Part shown: one piece after another, positions 59,693 to 64,000 of the stretch
Layout: each line of letters begins with the position of its first letter
Numbering within the stretch: the stretch's first letter is position 1
Origin: Bog-756 sp963769765
GTDB taxonomy: Bacteria; Actinomycetota; Acidimicrobiia; Acidimicrobiales; RAAP-2
Direction: 5' to 3'
DNA: 64,000 bases
Assembly: GCA_963769765.1 (NCBI GenBank)
Contig: CAVYNA010000001.1
Coordinates: forward strand, 457,250 to 521,249
The notes under the pieces: generated by a model
Databases searched by the model: none
Seen by the model: only the letters and a program-made list of their open reading frames with translations
Told to the model about the DNA's origin: nothing
Position numbers and translations under genes: made by a program

Positions 59693-59971
59693 ATGATGAC
59701 TGTAAAGGACAAGCGTCGCGAGGTTCGAATCTCAGCGGACGATGACGACCTGTTGGCCGAGGCCGCTGGGTTGGCGGGCGTGTCCGTATCCGAGTTTCTC
59801 TTGGATCGAGCGATGTCGGAAGCCGCCGAGCTCGTGGAGGCACATCGGACGATCCGCTTAGCTGACGAGGACCACGAGCGGTTCATCGCAGCGCTCGACG
59901 GGCCGGTCCGGCCGCCCGAGGAGTTGATCGCCCAGGCACGCCGAGCCCGTCGGCTCGAACGGGTCGACTAA
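59693..59971 (+). CDS. DUF1778 (TacA-like) antitoxin
   Basis: The 92-residue protein has a ribbon-helix-helix start (RREVRISADDDDLLAEAAGL then AGVSVSEFLLDRAM), then the toxin-neutralising tail (FIAALDGPVRPPEELIAQAR). It binds DNA as a dimer and inactivates the GNAT toxin encoded directly after it (TAA then GTG with no gap). Two ATGs in a row (59693, 59696) are possible starts. Confidence 0.92.
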   Translation: MMTVKDKRREVRISADDDDLLAEAAGLAGVSVSEFLLDRAMSEAAELVEAHRTIRLADEDHERFIAALDGPVRPPEELIAQARRARRLERVD

Positions 59972-60475
59972 GTGCGTGTCGAACGCCTCGGGGATCACCA
60001 CGAGGTCGGCAATTTCAGCTGTGGGGTGAAGGACCTCGACGATTGGCTGAGCGTCCACGCGGTCGACAATCAACGACGCGACCTGTCGCGGACGTTTCTG
60101 TTGTTGGACGATGCCGATCGCGTGGCCGGGTACTACGCCCTCACGATGGGCGGAGTGCGCAAGGAGGCGCTGCCCACCCGGTATGGGCGAGGGCTGCCGA
60201 AATTCGACATCGGGATGGTCCTGCTGGCCCGCTTCGCCATCGCCGATGAGCGACAGGGTCAGGGGCTGGGTCGCGATCTGCTGATCGAAGCGATCGAGCG
60301 GGCAGCCGATGCCGGAACGCACGTGGCCGCACGGTTCATCGCGGTCGATCCGATCGATGAAGCGGCACGTGCCTTTTATGCGAAGTTCGGATTCAGACTG
60401 GTCGAGGGAGACGTGGAAGGGCGCATGTACCTCCGAATCGACGAGGCCTTGGCCGCTCTCGGCGGACCATCATGA
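59972..60475 (+). CDS. GNAT (TacT-like) toxin
   Basis: The 167-residue protein starts VERLGDHHEVGNFSCGVKDL then DDWLSVHA, the standard TacT opening. Acetyl-CoA loop IADERQGQGLGRDLLIEAIE and catalytic Tyr in ARAFYAKFGFRLVEG follow. TacT-type toxins acetylate the amino acid on charged tRNAs and stop translation. Here it may stabilise the element against loss. Confidence 0.92.
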   Translation: MRVERLGDHHEVGNFSCGVKDLDDWLSVHAVDNQRRDLSRTFLLLDDADRVAGYYALTMGGVRKEALPTRYGRGLPKFDIGMVLLARFAIADERQGQGLGRDLLIEAIERAADAGTHVAARFIAVDPIDEAARAFYAKFGFRLVEGDVEGRMYLRIDEALAALGGPS

Positions 60476-60591
60476 TTGGGAGCTGGCCCCGGCGCCGATG
60501 ATCCCGGTCTCGCAGGACGATGTCGTAGATCAAGAGGTGAGGGGCGGAAGTGCCCCCGAAGGCGCCGTGCGGTTCTGAATCCCACCGGAAA

Positions 60592-60612
60592 TGCTCCACA
60601 AAATGCTCCACA
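60592..60612 (+). repeat. right arm-type sites (two TGCTCCACA copies)
   Basis: TGCTCCACA at 60592-60600 and 60604-60612, spaced 12 nt, against 11 nt for the forward pair near attL. They lie about 105 nt inside attR. Confidence 0.7.
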
Positions 60613-60717
60613 ACCTTCGCCGTGGGCCACAGTCGGAGGTCGTCCGGTGCCACCATCGTCCCAGTTCAGAGCGTCATGCGCCGTCCGGTGTCGTCCAGTG
60701 CGCAGGCAGGGGCCGCA

Positions 60718-60760
60718 TTCACACGGCTGAGGTCGGAGGTTCGAGTCCTCTAGCGCCCAC
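60718..60760 (+). repeat. attR core, 43 bp
   Basis: A perfect copy of 49211-49253. The upstream tRNA half is missing, so this is only the tRNA 3' portion left on insertion. Confidence 0.93.
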
Positions 60761-60847
60761 ACTTGTGAAATGTCCGTATTCGGGCATCCGGTGAGCTGGG
60801 CCGCTCGTACGGTGGAGACCAATCACCAGCGACCCAGCTCCCGGGTG

Positions 60848-60875
60848 TGGCACCCCGGCCGGGAATCGAACCCGG
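60848..60875 (-). other. tRNA 3'-end fragment
   Basis: On the minus strand a T-arm (CCGGG-TTCGATT-CCCGG), a 7-nt acceptor strand CCGGGGT, discriminator G and encoded CCA are visible. A matching 5' acceptor, D-arm and anticodon arm could not be built upstream, so it is not a working tRNA. It may be the scar of another tRNA-targeting element. Confidence 0.5.
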
Positions 60876-60991
60876 TGCTTCCGCTTAGACAGGGCGAGGC
60901 AGTCGTCCAGACCCAAGGCGCACCCGAGAACTACGGTCGAGGTGTGACAATGCCTGGTAACCTGGAGGCAGTCAGGGCGAGGTAGTCCGGC

Positions 60992-61013
60992 AGAGGGGCC
61001 TTCGGGCCCCTCT
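60992..61013 (+). terminator. TTCG-loop terminator hairpin
   Basis: AGAGGGGCC-TTCG-GGCCCCTCT is a perfect 9-bp stem with a UUCG tetraloop. No gene obviously ends here, which supports an unknown short transcript or a lost gene upstream. Confidence 0.65.
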
Positions 61014-61250
61014 TGCGCGCAGTAATCCAATGTGGAGGGATGCCCCCACCCCGGAACGCCGGCTCTGGGAGCCGCCGCCAGCGATCCGGCCGATCCGGAC
61101 GTGCAGGCGAATCAATCGCTACCGAACGAGGTCAATCTGGCTACCCGCCGGATCAAACTGGTTACGGACCAACAGGATCAGTCCAGCGGTCGGGAGTTCC
61201 CGAATCGCTCGCTCGGACATTGCTAGTCGTTCGCTGAGATGTCGATCTGG

Positions 61251-61302
61251 TGTCGTTCGCCAGTCCTAAGGGACCACCCTCTTGCCAGAAGCATGGGACC
61301 AC
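61251..61302. repeat. left terminal repeat of the IS21-type element
   Basis: It begins TGTCGTTCGCCAG, matching the right end TGTCGTTTGCCAG, with two GCCAG...GGGACCA subrepeats that should bind the transposase. Confidence 0.7.
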
Positions 61303-61355
61303 GTCGCGTCCACTTCGACCGGCTGTGCTGATGATCTCGGAGGGGGTTCTCAGTG

Positions 61356-62163
61356 TCAAGTGCGTCGGCGCTGACGGCCTGACGGAGATGTCCCCGTTGG
61401 ATCTGACTCGAGGGTTGGCTTCTCGTGCTGGCGGTAGGACTCACCTTCGATGACGAGCTCCCACGCGGCGCTCTTCAGCCGGTCGACGGCGGACTGGGCC
61501 AGGAGCGGGTCGGCCATTGTCGCCAGCCATTCGCTCGGGTCACGGTTCGACGTCAGCACCGTGGCCTTGGAGTGGTGTCGTTCCACGCACAGCTCGTAGA
61601 CGTCGGCCGTTTCGAGCATGTCGAGCGGCTGGAGGGCGAAGTCGTCGATCACGAGCAGGTCGACCCCGATGAGCTTGCGCATCTCTTGGTCGTAACTGGC
61701 GTCGAGACGGGCCGCCTTGAGCCTCTTGTGGAGCCGGTCATGTCGCTCGAAGTGCACGCTGATGCGGCGCCGACAGGCGATGTGGCCGAGCGCGGTCGCC
61801 ATGAAGGTCTTGCCCACGCCGACCGGCCCCATGATGAAGGCGTTGCGGGCCTGGTCGACGAAGCGCAAGCGACACCAGCTCGGACCAGACGGCGCGGTCA
61901 TAGGTGATCTTGGCTCCCTCGTCCCAGGCCTCGAGCACCATGTGCGGATCCAACTTGGCCGCCCGGGCCCGCAGCCCGGCCGAGGCGGCGTCACGGCGGG
62001 ACACCTCGTCGCTGAACAGCTGCTCGAGGAACTCGACGTGGCCGAGGTTGTGGCTCCGCGCGAGGGCCAGGCGCTCGGGAAGTGTCGTGAGGAGCTGGCC
62101 GAGTTTGAGGCGGCGCATGAGGACCTTGAGTTCGGGCGAGACGCTTGGGGTGGGCGCGCTCAT
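61356..62163 (-). pseudogene. istB: istB-like helper ATPase, frameshifted
   Basis: It starts MSAPTPSVSPELKVLMRRLK and continues to VWSELVSL; the frame shifts at about 61865-61870 (one extra base) and resumes as RFVDQARNAFIMGPVGVGKT (Walker A), then LLVIDDFALQPLD (Walker B). Without the shift it is a normal IstB of about 268 residues that targets IS21 insertion. A sequencing error is possible. Confidence 0.8.
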
Positions 62164-63719
62164 CGTCCCGCCTCGGTGACGCTCGCGAACTCGGATGGAT
62201 CGCGGGCGAAGCGACCCTGGATCACGACCGGTTCTGGCCGCACATCGGCATCGGTGTCCTCTCGGGCCCGCTCGAGCATGCGCGAGACGAGGTTCACGTC
62301 GACGGCCTCGGCCTCGAGAGCCCGACGGCAGGCCTGCTCGACGCGCTCGGGTCCCCACTTCTTGACCAATCCGAGCAAGCGGTAGACCTGGCGCATCTTG
62401 GTCCACGGCAACGGCGTGTCCAAGATGGCCGCCGCGTAGAGGCCGATCGAGGGACCGTGATCGGCGGCCATGCGCCCGAGCCGCTCGATGTCGCGGGTGG
62501 CGTAGATCTCGGTGCCCGTCGGCATGTCGGCGGGGTCGGTCGACTTGCCCCCCGGGGGCTTGCGGGCATGGACCTTGACCAGCTCGCCCCTCAAGTACAG
62601 CTTGACCGTCGAGGTGTCGCGCCGGGCGCGCAGCGTCCGCCCGATCAGGTGGTGCGGCACCGAGTAGATCGCCTTGCCGACCTCGACGTGGAAGTCCCGG
62701 TGCACCTTGGGATCGGACCACTTCGGCGTGTCGAAGGGGGCACAGGGCAGTGCCAGGAGCAGCGGGAGCTCTTCGCTCCGGAAGGCCTCGATGGGCCGGC
62801 ACTGGGTGGTGCCGTGGATGCGCATGCCGGCGGTGGTCGAGCACCAGGTCTCGGCCCGCACCCGGCAGTCGGGCAAGTCGACGAACTCTTCTCCGGCGAA
62901 GAAGTTGTGCTGCACGTAGTGGACGACGCGCTCGACGTGTGGCTTGTCGGTCGGGGTGGCCACCCTGGCGGCGTCGATGACGAAGCCGCGGGACTGGGCG
63001 TACTCCATGAAGGTGTCGTTGATCCGCGGCGCGGTGTTCTCGGCCGTGATCACGATCGACTTCATGTTGTCGGGGATGACGACGGGGAACACGCCGCCGA
63101 AGTAGCCCCAGGCCGCCTCGAAGCCTCGGATGACCTCTTCGGTCGTCTGGAGGAACGTCGGCCAGACGAACTGGTGGCGGCTCGAGACCGCCGTGAAGAT
63201 CAGCCCGTGGCAGACCCGCCGGCGCTCCCCGTCGGGGACCAACCCGAGCCGGCCGAAGTCGACCTGGCAGCTCTCGTCCCGGCGGCGGGTCAGTCGACTC
63301 GGACCGTGACAGTGCGTCTCCCCGCCCCACAGCGCTCGACGGCGAAGCGGGCCAGGGTGCGCGGCGGGACCACTACGCCGCGGCGGGCCAGCAGGATGCC
63401 GATCTTGGTGACCGTCAGGTCATCGTTCAGCCAGCCCTTGATGCGCTCCTCTTCGCCCAGCAGCATCCGCCAGGCCTCGCCGTGGCCGTCGGGGCGATGC
63501 GGGCGGACCCGCTCGAGCACCTGGCCGATCAGCTCGTCTCTGAGCTGCTCCTCACCGCCGGAGCGGTCGACACCCGAGCTCCATGGCGGCGGCGATGTAG
63601 CGCCTGACCGTCTTTCGATCGATTCCCACCCCGTGGGCGATTGGGCGCTCGCCCTCACCGCGCAGCCAGCGCCGCAGCGCTTCTTTGACCTGGACCACCG
63701 ATACCTCCCGAAACGCCAT
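62160..63719 (-). pseudogene. istA: istA-like DDE transposase, two frameshifts
   Basis: It starts MAFREVSVVQVKEALRRWLR and has a helix-turn-helix (IDRKTVRRYIAAAMELG). An extra base in CTCGGGTG near 63574 shifts the frame; it continues GVDRSGGEEQLRDELIG to TVRVD and a stop at 63290. The last part, from CQVDFGRLG (first Asp), VIPDNMKSI (second Asp) and PHVERVVHYV (Glu), is in the original frame to 62160. The DDE triad is intact, so the lesions are only frame errors. GAGGAGG precedes the start. Confidence 0.8.
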
Positions 63720-63790
63720 GGGGCCTCCTCGCCAGTGGCTTCGAGAGGCCCAGCCGAATGTCTTTCCGGCCGGCGTTGGTGGACCCTCAG

Positions 63791-63876
63791 GGTGGTCCCA
63801 TAACTGGCAAAGAGGGTGGTCCCATGTCACTGGCAAAACCAGCGGTCAACTGGTCCCATGTGGCTGGCAAACGACA
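63791..63876. repeat. right terminal repeats of the IS21-type element
   Basis: Three copies of GGTCCCAT followed within 3-6 nt by CTGGCAAA end in ACGACA at 63876. Multiple transposase-binding subrepeats are typical of IS21 ends. Confidence 0.7.
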
Positions 63877-64000
63877 GTGCTCGGTTGCCCGATCGACAGC
63901 GGACGTTCCCCGCGATGGCAGTTCCAAGTTGCCTCGGTCGGTTCAGGGGACACCGGGATCCTGTCTTGCATCTGCACCGGCAGTTCCCCGTCGAGGGCGA
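63877..64000. other. window end, nothing recognised
   Basis: The remaining 124 nt show no gene or motif I can support. Confidence 0.3.

Larger units (their letters stand above)
49211..60760 (+). mobile_element. tRNA-Val integrative element with copper cargo and toxin-antitoxin genes
   Basis: The boundaries are the two 43-bp att copies. The integrase is next to attL. Cargo: copper/oxidase-assembly operon, BlaI/M56 regulator, DUF1778/GNAT pair. No replication, relaxase or FtsK-type transfer gene is visible, so it is at most mobilisable, or a phage-satellite-like or decayed element. Confidence 0.88.
60761..61250. other. junction region between the element and the IS
   Basis: There is no supported gene. 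It contains the tRNA-like 3' fragment and a strong terminator hairpin; 61015-61250 shows nothing recognisable. Confidence 0.4.
61251..63876 (-). mobile_element. IS21-family insertion sequence, frameshifted
   Basis: The 2.6-kb unit has TGTCGTT(C/T)GCCAG ends, an istA-like and an istB-like gene in the usual order with an ATGA overlap. Both genes are frameshifted. No target-site duplication is apparent (flanks GATCTGG and GTGCTCGG), so it may be old or rearranged. Confidence 0.82.

Noticed and set aside
60848..60943. Complete long-variable-arm or selenocysteine tRNA
   Set aside because: A 5' strand ACCTCGA can pair partly with the acceptor, but no D-arm or anticodon stem forms and no valid anticodon loop is present.

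Overview
The window is high-GC DNA from an actinobacterium, most likely a member of the Acidimicrobiia or a close relative. This is inferred from a MurT/GatD pair, a 6C small RNA, several F420-type LLM enzymes, mycobacteria-like leaderless promoters (TANNNT 6-8 nt before the start codon), and secreted proteins built from DGGVFAFGDA-type repeats, which I recall mainly from that class. No rRNA or species marker is present, so the class is an inference.

Region 1-25 kb is rich in cell-surface functions. It holds a secreted CVAVG-repeat protein cut by the window edge, and a tight set of GT4 glycosyltransferase, acyl-CoA-dehydrogenase-like protein and ATP-grasp ligase. The promoter and first codons of the dehydrogenase gene are duplicated in front of the glycosyltransferase. 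Then come VOC, NUDIX and cupin genes, a polytopic sugar transferase divergent from an O-antigen-polymerase-like protein coupled to a GH43-like protein, a secreted five-repeat protein whose 3' end is broken, an EF-G2-type GTPase behind a 13-codon leader ORF, a DMT transporter, a NERD protein, a GH43-plus-repeat secreted protein, a small lipid/F420 gene set, and a second large secreted repeat protein.

Region 25-49 kb is mostly chromosomal housekeeping. It includes DUF2254, peroxiredoxin, nitroreductase and LLM genes, an MFS/TetR pair under a perfect palindrome, enoyl-CoA hydratase, YqgE, GNAT, LysR, a 6C RNA, and an overlapping HAD-PlsC/MurT/GatD set. A four-gene operon with 4-nt overlaps follows: fatty acyl-CoA reductase-HAD fusion, Zn-alcohol dehydrogenase, LarA-like protein and acyltransferase. 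A divergent TetR gene faces it across a 12-bp palindrome. A two-domain VOC protein and an amidase follow.

Region 49.2-60.76 kb is an integrative element inserted in tRNA-Val(CAC). A 43-bp perfect direct repeat of the tRNA 3' half marks both ends, a tyrosine integrase lies next to the tRNA, and TGCTCCACA arm-type sites occur inside both ends. Its cargo is a copper/cytochrome-oxidase assembly set (CtaG, CopC-CopD, YcnI, a membrane protein, SCO) facing a BlaI/M56 regulator pair across a 30-bp palindrome, plus a DUF1778/GNAT toxin-antitoxin module. About 1.5 kb of non-coding DNA with AACGTCACCC repeats and strong hairpins lies beside the integrase.

Region 60.76-64 kb holds a tRNA 3'-end fragment, a terminator hairpin and an IS21-type element whose istA and istB are frameshifted.
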